Of a stretch of 64,000 nucleotides of DNA, positions 1 to 8,623 are shown one piece after another. The position numbers and the translations under genes were made by a program. Position 1 is the first letter of the stretch; each line of letters starts with the position of its first letter. Below the pieces are notes generated by a model, which was not told the DNA's origin, searched no databases, and saw only the letters and a list, made by a program, of their open reading frames with translations. This DNA is from Roseburia hominis (lineage in GTDB: Bacteria; Bacillota; Clostridia; Lachnospirales; Lachnospiraceae), in contig NZ_JADYUI010000001.1 in the NCBI RefSeq assembly GCF_021531695.1, forward strand, positions 235,755-299,754, in the 5' to 3' direction.

Positions 1-2235
1 CCACTTACGGTCAATTACTTTTAACAGGATAACTCGTTCCAGCTCTCTGACTGCCTCAGAATCCGGGAATTCTGCCTCTTTTGCCTCATATAATTTGACT
101 GCCTGTTCTTTTAAACTGTGTTTCAATTCTTTACTGTTTTTAAAATCTTTTACAAACTCCGGTGTTACCGGTTCTAACGGAATCAGTGGAATCAGTAACT
201 GATTCAATTCATTTACATCCCATTCTTCCGGTGGCAATTCCGATGAAATAGAGGTATCTACGCATGCTTCTACACGATCCGTAATCATCTTATAGATAAC
301 ATCTCTCATGCTTTCTCCATTCAATACCCTCATTCTCTCATCATAAATGATTTCTCTCTGATCATTCATGACCTGATCATAATCAAGCAAATTCTTACGA
401 ATACCAAAGTTATTCGCTTCTATCTTTCTCTGCGCTTTTTCAATTGCTCCGGTAAGCATTTTATGCTGAAGCTGCTCTCCTTCCGGCACTCCTAATGCAT
501 TGAACATATCCAGTAACTTTTCAGAGCCAAACAGACGCAGCAAATCGTCTTCCAGCGAAATAAAGAACTGGGATTCACCCGGATCGCCCTGACGTCCGGC
601 ACGACCACGCAGCTGGTTATCAATACGTCTTGACTCATGACGTTCTGTACCAATAATCTTTAATCCACCTGCTTCTTTCGATATATCGTCCAATTTAATA
701 TCCGTACCACGACCTGCCATATTGGTTGCAATCGTAACTGCACCATGCGCTCCTGCTTGTGCTACAATTTCCGCTTCAAGTTCATGGTATTTTGCATTTA
801 AAACCTGATGCTTGATTCCGCGCTTCTTTAACATGCTACTGATAAGTTCAGAAGTATCAATGTTAATCGTACCAACCAGAACCGGCTGTCCTTTTTCATG
901 AGCCTTTACTACCTCATCAACAACCGCATTGAACTTTTCTTTTTTCGTCTTGTAAACGACATCCTCATGATCAATACGTGCGACCGGGCGGTTCGTCGGG
1001 ATCTCAATAACATCCATTCCGTAAATATCACGGAACTCTTTTTCTTCGGTTAATGCAGTACCGGTCATACCTGATTTTTTATCATATTTATTAAAGAAAT
1101 TCTGGAACGTAATATTGGCAAGTGTCTTGCTCTCTCTCTTTACTTTTACATGTTCTTTGGCCTCAATTGCCTGATGTAAGCCATCGGAATAACGACGTCC
1201 CGGCATAATACGTCCTGTAAATTCATCAACAATCATGACCTGATCATCTTTCACCACATAATCCTGATCACGGAACATTAAATTGTGCGCACGAAGTGCC
1301 AGAATCACATTATGCTGAATCTCCAGATTCTCCGGATCCGCAAGGTTGTCAATTTTAAAGAATCTTTCAACCTTTTTAACACCCTCTTCTGTGAGGTTGA
1401 CGACCTTATCCTTCTCGTTTACGATAAAATCTCCACTTTCTTCAACTTCGACCCCCATAATGGCATCCATTTTTGTAAACTCATGGCTTTCCTCACCACG
1501 CTGCATCTGTCTTGCCAGAATATCACATGCCTCATACAATTTCGTCGACTTTCCACTCTGACCTGAAATAATAAGAGGTGTTCTGGCTTCATCAATCAAT
1601 ACCGAGTCAACCTCATCGATAATTGCATAATGCAGACCTCTCTGCACTAATTGTTCTTTATAAATTACCATATTATCTCTCAGATAATCAAATCCGAGTT
1701 CGTTATTTGTCACGTATGTAATGTCACAATTATATGCTGCCTGACGTTCCTTATTATCCATACCATTTAAAATAATACCTACTGTCAGTCCCAAAAACTC
1801 ATGAACCTTTCCCATCCACTCTGCATCACGTTTTGCAAGATAATCATTTACGGTAACAATATGAACTCCTTTTCCTTCCAACGCATTTAAATATGCCGGT
1901 GCCGTAGAAACCAAAGTCTTACCTTCACCGGTTCTCATTTCTGAAATTCTTCCCTGATGTAAAATAATTCCACCGATCAGCTGTACACGATAATGTTCCA
2001 TACCAAGTACACGCTTTGCTGCTTCACGTACCGTTGCAAATGCTTCCGGCAGAAGGTCATCTAAGGTTTCTCCATCCTCCAGTCTCTTTTTATATTCTTT
2101 CGTTTTTCCACGAAGTTCTTCATCTGACAATGCCTGCATTGTTGGACGAAGTGCTTCAATTTTATCAACGATTGGATAGATTCTTTTTAATTCTCTTTCG
2201 CTGTGAGTTCCAAAGATTTTCTCTACTGCTTTCAT
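1..2235 (-). CDS. secA: Preprotein translocase ATPase SecA (C-terminus beyond window edge)
   Basis: SecA is the cytoplasmic motor ATPase that pushes unfolded preproteins through the SecYEG channel. The reading frame is open for 745 codons from an ATG at 2235 to base 1 without a stop, so only the C-terminal part is missing; full-length relatives run to roughly 850 residues. Visible landmarks are the Walker A motif MRTGEGKT near residue 100, the helicase-like [18 protein letters not shown] segment near residue 210, [10 protein letters not shown] and [13 protein letters not shown] of the second nucleotide-binding fold, and the start of the helical scaffold domain. The ATG has a GGAG ribosome-binding site a few bases upstream (AGGAGTAATTT). 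It is divergent from the TSCPD gene. No frameshift or odd residue was seen in the visible part. Confidence 0.97.
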   Translation of the reverse strand, partial: MKAVEKIFGTHSERELKRIYPIVDKIEALRPTMQALSDEELRGKTKEYKKRLEDGETLDDLLPEAFATVREAAKRVLGMEHYRVQLIGGIILHQGRISEMRTGEGKTLVSTAPAYLNALEGKGVHIVTVNDYLAKRDAEWMGKVHEFLGLTVGIILNGMDNKERQAAYNCDITYVTNNELGFDYLRDNMVIYKEQLVQRGLHYAIIDEVDSVLIDEARTPLIISGQSGKSTKLYEACDILARQMQRGEESHEFTKMDAIMGVEVEESGDFIVNEKDKVVNLTEEGVKKVERFFKIDNLADPENLEIQHNVILALRAHNLMFRDQDYVVKDDQVMIVDEFTGRIMPGRRYSDGLHQAIEAKEHVKVKRESKTLANITFQNFFNKYDKKSGMTGTALTEEKEFRDIYGMDVIEIPTNRPVARIDHEDVVYKTKKEKFNAVVDEVVKAHEKGQPVLVGTINIDTSELISSMLKKRGIKHQVLNAKYHELEAEIVAQAGAHGAVTIATNMAGRGTDIKLDDISKEAGGLKIIGTERHESRRIDNQLRGRAGRQGDPGESQFFISLEDDLLRLFGSEKLLDMFNALGVPEGEQLQHKMLTGAIEKAQRKIEANNFGIRKNLLDYDQVMNDQREIIYDERMRVLNGESMRDVIYKMITDRVEACVDTSISSELPPEEWDVNELNQLLIPLIPLEPVTPEFVKDFKNSKELKHSLKEQAVKLYEAKEAEFPDSEAVRELERVILLKVIDRKW

Positions 2236-2385
2236 AAATTACTCCTATCTGTTTTCCTAACGTCATAAGCTTGTATACAAACTCACCATTTTGCATAACA
2301 AAAATAATTGTAACACTAACTTCTTATTTTCACAATACACAATCCCGTAAACGAATTATGAATTTTTTATGAAATAATTATTGGT

Positions 2386-2413
2386 TTCACAACTAATTCA
2401 AATATGTTATACT
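2386..2413 (+). promoter_or_regulatory. Probable vegetative promoter of the TSCPD gene
   Basis: TTCACA (2386-2391) and TATACT (2408-2413) are separated by 16 bases, about 45 bases before the ATG at 2457. This fits a sigma-A promoter for the small TSCPD gene. It is a prediction from consensus match only. Confidence 0.5.
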
Positions 2414-2456
2414 GACTGATAGAAATTAAAATCACAAATAGAAAGGAAGTTGCCCT

Positions 2457-2714
2457 ATGACCTATACATACAAAACGCAGGGAACCTGTTCCACGAAAAT
2501 CGAACTTGAGTTGGATGGAAACATTGTAAAAAATGTCAAATTCACCGGTGGTTGTCCAGGAAATCTTCTTGCCATTCCAAAATTGGTAGAAGGTCTTACT
2601 GTTGATGAGGTAGAAGAAAAATTGAGCGGTATCCGTTGTGGATTTAAACCGACTTCCTGTGGCGACCAGCTCGCGCATGCCTGTCGTGCTGCTTATGAGG
2701 AAAGCCAGAAATAG
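2457..2714 (+). CDS. TSCPD domain small protein (TIGR03905-like)
   Basis: An 85-residue protein that matches the small stand-alone TSCPD family. Conserved features visible are the N-terminal YxTxGTCS stretch, the FTGGCPGNL motif around residues 29-37, and the C-terminal GFKPTSCGDQLA segment whose TSC motif names the domain. The same domain occurs at the C-terminus of class II ribonucleotide reductases, where it is thought to bind metal or nucleic acid through cysteines. The role of the free-standing form is not known. The ATG has a good ribosome-binding site (AAAGGAAGTT). The gene stands alone on the plus strand, divergent from secA. A GAGGAAAGC/GCTTTCCTC hairpin (2697-2722) overlaps the stop codon but lacks a T-run. 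Confidence 0.9.
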   Translation: MTYTYKTQGTCSTKIELELDGNIVKNVKFTGGCPGNLLAIPKLVEGLTVDEVEEKLSGIRCGFKPTSCGDQLAHACRAAYEESQK

Positions 2715-2842
2715 CTTTCCTCACACATTATATATACACATCTCAATCCTCGTATATCGCTTTTTAATTGTCTGATTTTTTTGTAACTTATAAATAATTT
2801 TCTTTTATTAGCATGTTTTATATGTTTTTTTCTTTTTTCTTA

Positions 2843-2871
2843 TTGACAATTCCATGTTTTGTCGATATAAT
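2843..2871 (+). promoter_or_regulatory. Perfect consensus sigma-A promoter of an orphan transcript
   Basis: TTGACA (2843-2848), a 17-base spacer, then TATAAT (2866-2871): an exact match to the housekeeping promoter consensus. No conventional gene follows on the plus strand. The predicted transcript starts near 2878 and would end at the hairpin at 3161-3204. Such a strong promoter in front of a non-coding stretch is the main reason to call a transcription unit here. Confidence 0.75.
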
Positions 2872-2877
2872 GTAATT

Positions 2878-3204
2878 ACAAAAACAAAAGAAAATATCAA
2901 TAAAGGAGGAGATTCCACCAGAAAGAGTAAGTTTCGCTTAATCACAATTACGAATAAGCAGAGATTTTTCAAAATGAATTCTTACTATTTTAAGAAAGCA
3001 AAACTATGAATGGAAAAAAAACGAAAAAGAAATTGAGAATCAGACCAGTACCTATTATATGATTCCAATTCAAGTGATCATAGCAGAATGAGAGTTCTTA
3101 AGAAGTGTAAGAAAGAAAAAATCGAAAGTGAGGAATAGTCCAATGGACAGCATAGTCTGAGGCACCATCAATATCTAATCTGTATATTGATGGTGCCTTT
3201 CATT
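2878..3204 (+). ncRNA. Orphan RNA-like transcription unit, about 325 nt, unknown family
   Basis: This stretch lies between a perfect promoter and a strong intrinsic terminator. It is purine-rich and contains a strong Shine-Dalgarno-like AAAGGAGGAG near 2903 with no ATG at the right distance. Three short lysine/arginine-rich reading frames follow. The first begins after the SD without a recognisable start and ends at the TGA near 3008. The second is MNGKKTKKKLRIRPVPII, overlapping the first through ATGA. The third is MRVLKKCKKEKIESEE, starting at the ATG near 3089. It could be a structured non-coding RNA, a polycistron of tiny basic peptides, or a decayed small gene whose start codon was lost. 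No known RNA family was recognised. Confidence 0.5.
3161..3204 (+). terminator. Intrinsic terminator of the orphan transcript
   Basis: A perfect 14-base stem (GGCACCATCAATAT at 3161-3174 pairing with 3184-3197), a 9-base loop and a following TTTCATT. It closes the unit that begins at the promoter at 2843. Confidence 0.75.
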
Positions 3205-3283
3205 CATGCGAACACTGAATATGCAATCTCCAACTCAAATACGCAGAACATTAAGTGAGAATATGGAGGATGCCTGTATCAGA

Positions 3284-3769
3284 TTACATAAGTTTTATAT
3301 GAAAAACAAGCAGTGCAATATTTTTCACAAAAAAATTAACAACAACTAGAGCTAATGCAATCCAAAGATACACAGAACGAAAACGAAGCCCAATCGGTAA
3401 CGCATGTCGGCTGATCCGCTCTATCGTCTGACTAATCATAAACCAACCGCCAATTACCACCGCATACAATACAAACGGATAATAAAAAAGAGACATGCCC
3501 ACATCCCCTCGTAACAACGCATACACTGCCCTGGTTCCGCCACAGCCCGGACAATACAGGCCTGTCATGGCATGAAACATACACGGTGGTAAATACGCAG
3601 TAATTGTAAATCCGGCAAACTTCCACACGCAAAAAAGCGCACCTGTCACTGCAAGAAATAACCATCCTGCAACATAAAATACATTCTCTATTGCAATATT
3701 TTCTTCTGTTTTTTTCGAACTTTCCCAGTCCGTCTTTCTGTTGTTTCGCATCCTTACCTTTTTTCCCAT
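3284..3769 (-). CDS. DUF2752 family membrane protein
   Basis: A 161-residue integral membrane protein. The diagnostic DUF2752 element CPGCGGTRA lies near residues 93-101, preceded by PPCMFHAMTG. Three to four hydrophobic segments are visible (about residues 31-52, 60-80, 112-135 and 140-157). The biochemical role of the family is unknown; the two cysteines of CPGC suggest a redox or metal site, which is inference. The start at 3769 has GGAG eight bases upstream; an internal ATG at codon 7 is a weaker alternative. The first ~30 residues are charged and poorly conserved-looking. A dispersed repeat copy lies directly upstream. Confidence 0.85.
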   Translation of the reverse strand: MGKKVRMRNNRKTDWESSKKTEENIAIENVFYVAGWLFLAVTGALFCVWKFAGFTITAYLPPCMFHAMTGLYCPGCGGTRAVYALLRGDVGMSLFYYPFVLYAVVIGGWFMISQTIERISRHALPIGLRFRSVYLWIALALVVVNFFVKNIALLVFHIKLM

Positions 3770-3780
3770 CCCAAAATCTC

Positions 3781-3820
3781 CAGTAAAGCGGGCATTCGCA
3801 ATCCGTTTTCTACTCGCGCC
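3781..3820. repeat. Dispersed hairpin repeat, copy 1 of 4
   Basis: CAGTAAAGCGGGCATTCGCAATCC-like sequence shared with copies at 15811, 43745 and 55262. The stem is AGCGGG/TCCGTT-like around a CATTCGCA loop; this copy has diverged after the stem (TTTTCTACTCGCGCC). It lies just upstream of the DUF2752 gene. Confidence 0.7.
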
Positions 3821-3875
3821 TTTTATACTTTCTTAGTATAACAAGCCTTTTTTCTCTTTGTCAATTTCGTGACCT

Positions 3876-3904
3876 TTGACCCTGGTATTATTTTATGCTA
3901 TAAT
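3876..3904 (+). promoter_or_regulatory. Probable promoter of the DUF975 gene
   Basis: TTGACC (3876-3881), a 17-base spacer and TATAAT (3899-3904), about 39 bases before the start codon at 3943. A good sigma-A match. Confidence 0.65.
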
Positions 3905-3942
3905 AAGCCACAAAATAAATCACAGATACAAAAGGAGTTCTC

Positions 3943-4740
3943 ATGAAACGTAATAATTCAGAATTAAAACGATTAGCCAGAGAAACACTAACAGGTCATT
4001 ATGGTACCCCGATGAGCGGCATGGTATTAGTCAGCCTGATTCCAAATTTATTGATTCTCCCTTTTAATATGACACTGAACAACAGTATTTCTCAGACCAT
4101 TATTTTTTATATTGCCAGTATTTTTATCTCTGTTCTGTCTTTTCTCTTATCCTGTGGTCTATGCCGTATGCATCTTAATATGCGAAGGAAACAGCCTTTT
4201 GGTCTTGGGGATGTTTTCTATTTTTTTTCACACCACCCGGATCGTTTGATTCGCGGATATTTTTCAATTTTAGGAATCACGATTCTTGTATGTATTCCAA
4301 TGGCAATCGTGCTTAGTATCGGCATTTACTTAACAAATACACCAAATCTGGTTTTAAGTGGCACAGAAAGCAATCTCATCTTAATCATCACCACTGTTTT
4401 AGCAATCGTCTTTCTCATTCCTGCAGTTCCTGTGTTGTATAACTATTCACTTTTTGCTTATTTATTGGTTGATGATCCAGACAAAAAAGTAAAAGATGCC
4501 CTGAAAGAAAGTCATTCTATCATAAAAGGACATCGCTTTCACCTGTTTGTACTTCAGCTAAGTTTTCTTGGCTGGTTTTTACTTGGAATTTCTTCCTGCT
4601 TTATTGGATTCTTATGGATTGAACCATATTATGAACAGACACTTGTCAGTTTCTTTTTTGAATTAACCGGAGAAACAGATCGTTTAGAAGCCCAAAAAGA
4701 TATAAAAAACGATACAGCGCATTTTGAAGCTTACTGTTAG
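3943..4740 (+). CDS. DUF975 family integral membrane protein
   Basis: A 265-residue polytopic membrane protein of the DUF975 family, which is common in Clostridia and has no assigned function. Visible hallmarks are the N-terminal RNNSELKRLARETLTGHYG segment, at least five hydrophobic segments, and the LVDDPDKKVKDALKESHSIIKGHRFHLF stretch before the last membrane segments. The latter resembles the family's conserved 'DALK.S..LMKG' motif. AAAGGAG sits eight bases before the ATG. Monocistronic on the plus strand, with its own promoter and a shared terminator with the convergent hom gene. Confidence 0.85.
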   Translation: MKRNNSELKRLARETLTGHYGTPMSGMVLVSLIPNLLILPFNMTLNNSISQTIIFYIASIFISVLSFLLSCGLCRMHLNMRRKQPFGLGDVFYFFSHHPDRLIRGYFSILGITILVCIPMAIVLSIGIYLTNTPNLVLSGTESNLILIITTVLAIVFLIPAVPVLYNYSLFAYLLVDDPDKKVKDALKESHSIIKGHRFHLFVLQLSFLGWFLLGISSCFIGFLWIEPYYEQTLVSFFFELTGETDRLEAQKDIKNDTAHFEAYC

Positions 4741-4777
4741 GAAAAAATAAAACTGTATCATATCTTTCCTATAAAAG

Positions 4778-4818
4778 AAAAAAGAGAGGTTCATATTTTC
4801 TTAAGTTCCTCTCTTTTT
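4778..4818. terminator. Bidirectional terminator between DUF975 gene and hom
   Basis: AAAAAGAGAGG (4779-4789) pairs with CCTCTCTTTTT (4808-4818) around an 18-base loop. The A-run on one side and T-run on the other let it work on both strands for the two convergent genes. Confidence 0.75.
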
Positions 4819-4835
4819 ATCTCTTCTATCCAATT

Positions 4836-6038
4836 CTATGCAACTCGGATCATCTGCTTAATTCCTTCCAATTTTGCAGCTTTTTCTTCATATTCCTCTT
4901 CTGTCATTACTTTCGTAATAAACCCGGTCTCTCCGGTAACTCCCTCTGCCTTTACAAAAGTAACATCACCAAACACTTCTTTTACTTTCGCTTCCGATTC
5001 TGTTGTACGAACAAAAAATGCAGAAGACGTTTTCTTATAATCTACCAGTTCCAACTTCTTAGAACTCCACAAAATCGGAATATTCTTTCCGAAATGCTTT
5101 GCCATGTCAACAACATCTGCAACAACCGCACTTGCCGTCGGAAGCTTTCCTGCACCACTTCCATAAAACATTGCATCTCCTAACACATTTCCATGAACAA
5201 ATACAGCATTAAACACATCATTGACACTATACAATGGATGCTCACAAGAAAGTAAATACGGTGCAACCATCGCGCAATAACTTCCATCTACCTTTTTACT
5301 GGTTGCAAGTAATTTAATAACTTTTCCCATGCTTTTTGCATACTTAAAATCCGTTGCAGAAATCTTTGTAATGCCTTCGGTATGAATCTCTTCAAAATTT
5401 ACCTGCTGACCGCATACCAGAGAAGTTAAAATAGCAATCTTGCGGCATGCATCATATCCTTCAATATCTGCCGTCGGATCTTTCTCTGCATACCCTTTCG
5501 CCTGTGCATCTTTTAATACATCATCAAATTCCAGACCTTCATTGCTCATTTTGGTCATCATATAATTTGTGGTACCGTTTAAAATTCCGGTAATTTCTTC
5601 AATCTCATCTGCAGTTAAACAGGAATTTAACGGTCGGATAATCGGAATACCGCCACCTACACTTGCTTCAAACTGAAAATTCACATTTTTCTCTTTTGCA
5701 ATGGCAATGAGTTCGGCACCTTTTGCAGCTACCAGTGCTTTATTGGAGGTTGCAACGCTCTTTCCTGCTTCTAACATGGCTTTTACAAATGTATATGCCG
5801 GTTCTACTCCACCCATAGTCTCTACTACAATTCTGACTTCCGGATCGTTTTCAATCTCTTTATAATCATGTACGATTTTCTTTTCGATTGGATCGCCCGG
5901 AAAATCTCTCAAATCCAGAACATATTTTACTTCAATTTCTTCACCGACACGTTTTTTAATACTTTCTTTATTCGTATTTAAAACTTCCACAACACCGGAA
6001 CCGATTGTTCCATACCCCATTACCGCAATTTTAATCAT
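4836..6038 (-). CDS. hom: Homoserine dehydrogenase
   Basis: NAD(P)-dependent homoserine dehydrogenase, which reduces aspartate semialdehyde to homoserine on the way to threonine and methionine. The 400-residue protein begins with the Rossmann motif GYGTIGSGV (8-16). The substrate region includes ASVGGGIPIIRPLN (about 127-140) and GILNGTTNYMM, followed by DPTADIEGYDACRKIAIL, all typical of the family. The last ~65 residues (from SAFFVRTT) look like a short C-terminal ACT-type regulatory domain, so feedback inhibition by threonine is likely (family knowledge). It is directly downstream of, and co-oriented with, a second ACT-domain gene, with a 26-base gap, suggesting one operon. Confidence 0.95.
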   Translation of the reverse strand: MIKIAVMGYGTIGSGVVEVLNTNKESIKKRVGEEIEVKYVLDLRDFPGDPIEKKIVHDYKEIENDPEVRIVVETMGGVEPAYTFVKAMLEAGKSVATSNKALVAAKGAELIAIAKEKNVNFQFEASVGGGIPIIRPLNSCLTADEIEEITGILNGTTNYMMTKMSNEGLEFDDVLKDAQAKGYAEKDPTADIEGYDACRKIAILTSLVCGQQVNFEEIHTEGITKISATDFKYAKSMGKVIKLLATSKKVDGSYCAMVAPYLLSCEHPLYSVNDVFNAVFVHGNVLGDAMFYGSGAGKLPTASAVVADVVDMAKHFGKNIPILWSSKKLELVDYKKTSSAFFVRTTESEAKVKEVFGDVTFVKAEGVTGETGFITKVMTEEEYEEKAAKLEGIKQMIRVA

Positions 6039-6064
6039 AATCTTTTACTCCTTATATGTAATTT

Positions 6065-6508
6065 CTATTCCCGTGCAAGAATTTTTATATAATGAATCCC
6101 TTCCACACGCTCAATCTCCTCTACCATCATTGACAAATCCCGTGTCTCAGGCAACACGTCAACACTGAGTGTAAGAGATGCAATTCCATTAACCGGCACA
6201 CTTTGATGAATTGTTAAAATATTTGCCTGATACTCTGCAATCGTTTTTAACACAATTGACAAAAGACCCGGTTCATCATCAAGCTGTATCACCATGGTAA
6301 CTGTCTTACCTTTCACATTGTCATGAAAAGGAAAAATATCTTCTTTATATTTGTAAAAGGAACTTCTGCTGATTTCTACCATATCGGTAGCTTCCTGCAC
6401 AGAAGAAGCTCTGCCCGACTCTAACAAACGCTTTGCTTCTACAACTTTTAGCAGAACTTCCGGAACTGCCTTTTCCTTCAAAACGAAATACTGGCTTTTT
6501 TCTTTCAT
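6065..6508 (-). CDS. UPF0735 / PheB-like ACT domain protein
   Basis: A 147-residue protein of the UPF0735 (PheB-like) family. The N-terminal ~65 residues hold a helix-turn-helix-like stretch (SVQEATDMVEISRSSFYKYK). The C-terminal half is an ACT domain (VTMVIQLDDEPGLLSIVLKTIAE onward), the fold that usually binds amino acids. The combination suggests an amino-acid-sensing regulator of the adjacent homoserine dehydrogenase gene, but that is inference from position; in Bacillus the relative sits near phenylalanine genes. The start follows a serviceable GAGG-type site (AGCGAGGTAACAAAGACAA). Confidence 0.85.
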   Translation of the reverse strand: MKEKSQYFVLKEKAVPEVLLKVVEAKRLLESGRASSVQEATDMVEISRSSFYKYKEDIFPFHDNVKGKTVTMVIQLDDEPGLLSIVLKTIAEYQANILTIHQSVPVNGIASLTLSVDVLPETRDLSMMVEEIERVEGIHYIKILARE

Positions 6509-6649
6509 TTGTCTTTGTTACCTCGCTTTCGTTTCAATTTTCATCATGTGTATTTTTCACACTTACACATGTCCTCACGAGGAAGATAATAACACAAACA
6601 AACTGCCTGCGCAACCTTTTTCTGGAAAACACTCATTAAAACAGAATTA

Positions 6650-6670
6650 CGGCAGACATTTTGTCTGCCG
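6650..6670 (-). terminator. Hairpin downstream of prfB
   Basis: CGGCAGACA (6650-6658) pairs with TGTCTGCCG (6662-6670) with a three-base loop. On the minus strand it is followed by a T-rich but broken run. It probably ends prfB transcription before the ACT-domain gene. Confidence 0.55.
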
Positions 6671-6682
6671 CTTTTTGCAAAC

Positions 6683-7820
6683 TTATTCTATCTCTCCCCC
6701 AAGCTCTTTGGGGCATCCTAAGGAAAGCCATTTTAAATATCCATTCATAAAAACATCAATTTTTCCATCTAACACACTATCTACATTACCGGTTTCTACA
6801 CCGGTTCTATGATCTTTCACCATGGTATATGGCTGCATAACATAGGAACGGATCTGATTTCCCCAGCCTATTTCTGTCACCTCGCCCCGGATATCAGCCG
6901 CTTTCTGTGCATTCTCCTGTTGCTTTAACAAATACAGCTTTGCTTTCAACATCTGCATTGCCTTATCCTTATTCATATGCTGAGAACGTTCATTCTGACA
7001 CGTTACCACAATTCCGGTCGGATAATGGGTGATCCGGATTGCCGAAGAAGTCTTATTAATATGCTGTCCACCGGCTCCACTCGAACGATACGTATCAATT
7101 CGGATATCTTCATCTTTTACTTCAATATCAAGATCCTCTTCTATATCCGGCATAACATCACAGGAGACAAAGGACGTCTGACGTTTCCCGGCTGCATTAA
7201 ATGGTGAAATACGTACCAGGCGATGTACTCCCTTTTCAGATTTCAGATATCCATAAGCATTTTCCCCATTTACCTGAAAAGTAATAGACTTGATTCCTGC
7301 CTCATCACCATCAAGAGAATCCAGAACTTCCACCGAAAATCCTTTATCACTTGCCCAGCGTGTATACATACGGTACAACATCTCACACCAGTCACAGGAT
7401 TCCGTTCCACCGGCTCCTGCATGCAAAGACAAAATTGCATTATCCTTATCATATTCTTCCGAAAGAAGCGTTTTTATACGGATTTTTTCAAAAGTCTGTT
7501 CAAACTCTGTCATGGCTTCGTCTGTTTCCGTAACGAGATCCGGGTCATTTTCCTCTTCCCCCATCTCGATTAATGTTTCTATTTCTTCGTATTTTTCCTC
7601 TAATTGTGCATAAACTTCTGCATCATCTTTTAAGCTCTTTAATTCTTTCATTTTTTTCTGGGAACCTTCAATATCATCCCAAAAATCAGGAGCTTCCATC
7701 TCTCGTTCTAATTCTTCGATTCGCTTTGCCTTATTTGCGAGGTCAAAGTGAATCCCTCACTTCCTGCAGCGGATTTTTGTAAGAATCCAGTTTTACTTTA
7801 TAAGCGTCTAACTCAACCAC
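6683..7820 (-). CDS. prfB: Peptide chain release factor 2, expressed through a +1 programmed frameshift
   Basis: RF2 terminates translation at UGA and UAA by recognising the codon and triggering peptidyl-tRNA hydrolysis. Diagnostic features are the SPF anticodon-like tripeptide (RISPFNAAG) and the catalytic GGQ loop (SSGAGGQHINK). The frame is split. The gene starts at a GTG (7820) as VVELDAYKVKLDSYK and runs 25 codons to an in-frame TGA (7745-7743). The main frame then continues in +1 as LDLANKAKRIEELE. The site CTT-TGA-C with an upstream AGGGA is the classic autoregulatory frameshift: low RF2 stalls at TGA and shifts. Total product about 378 residues, the usual size. The ATG at 7699 in the main frame is an internal methionine, not the true start. 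Confidence 0.95.
7742..7760 (-). promoter_or_regulatory. RF2 programmed +1 frameshift site
   Basis: On the minus strand the order is AGGGA (7757-7753, acting as an internal Shine-Dalgarno), four bases, CTT, then the TGA stop followed by C. Slippage of the CTT-decoding tRNA into TTG lets translation continue in the +1 frame. This is established for prfB across most bacteria; the SD-like element here is AGGGA rather than the commoner AGGGGG. Confidence 0.9.
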
Positions 7821-7912
7821 AGAATCACCAACTTTCTTTTTTCCTATTTATTGTCGCAGATTTAGTTCCGGTATCATTATATCCATAATGCTTTTTCCCG
7901 TCAATCTTGTCG

Positions 7913-8608
7913 TTATTTTCTTTTCATCAGACGGAGTTTTTCTTTATCTTCCGGCAAGACACGATAAGATTCTATCATTTTCTGGATTGCTTTGTTGTAA
8001 GTAAAATCATCCATGTTGCTATTTTCAAGCATCTGCATGGTTTCTTTTGGAAATTTCACATAACAAACAGAAACGGCCCACGCCACTGCCATTTTAACAT
8101 AATATCCTTCATGACCAATTCCATCTAAGAGCGGAAGCACTTCATTTATATAATCTTCTGTTATAAAATGGTCCAGTATCATAACCACACCAAACCTGAT
8201 TACAAATTCTTCCTTCCGTTGTAACAACCCACAGGCATAATTCCAATATGCTTTTGCGTCCAACGCATTCTGTGGTTTCATTCCGGCACAAGTGCTGTCA
8301 CAAACAGACCAGTTATTGATTTTTTTCACGAAGCAATTCAAATAAGGCTCCTTTTCTTCAAAAGAAGCCTTTGCGTACCCAAGTGTCATGCCCTGAAGCA
8401 TCGTTTCTTCCATTACATCATCTAACGCATGCTCTAAATATTCTCTCCAATCCCCTTTTGCCAGTTCTTTTGCCATTTTCCGCAAAAGTGGCAAACGAAT
8501 TCCAAGAATATGCTCCACTCCCGGAATCAGAGAAGATGTAAATTTTCGATAACCGTCCTCACTATATTCCGTCAGCTTTTCTTTAATCCAGTCATTTGTA
8601 TTTTCCAT
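7913..8608 (-). CDS. AlkD-like DNA alkylation repair protein
   Basis: A 231-residue protein of the AlkD/DNA alkylation repair family, built entirely from HEAT-like helical repeats. AlkD glycosylases remove positively charged N3- and N7-alkylpurines without base flipping. Visible family features include GIRLPLLRKMAKELAKGDW near the N-terminus, the NNWSVCDSTCAGMK segment (the conserved INNWD/VCD region), and YVKMAVAWAVSVCYVKFP. The start ATG has only a weak AGAAAG site; it lies 15 bases after the stop of ctpA, so it is probably the last gene of the ctpA transcript or coupled to it. Confidence 0.88.
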   Translation of the reverse strand: MENTNDWIKEKLTEYSEDGYRKFTSSLIPGVEHILGIRLPLLRKMAKELAKGDWREYLEHALDDVMEETMLQGMTLGYAKASFEEKEPYLNCFVKKINNWSVCDSTCAGMKPQNALDAKAYWNYACGLLQRKEEFVIRFGVVMILDHFITEDYINEVLPLLDGIGHEGYYVKMAVAWAVSVCYVKFPKETMQMLENSNMDDFTYNKAIQKMIESYRVLPEDKEKLRLMKRK

Positions 8609-8623
8609 TATTCTTATTTCTTT

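Noticed and set aside
2878..3204. Group I intron or RNase P-like RNA, because of AATAGTCC and CATAGTCTGAGG
   Set aside because: The order and spacing of the conserved group I core (P, Q, R, S) and of RNase P elements could not be found.
7270..7613. Plus-strand open frames within prfB
   Set aside because: They are antisense shadows with unusual amino-acid composition and no ribosome-binding sites; the minus-strand RF2 frame explains the region.
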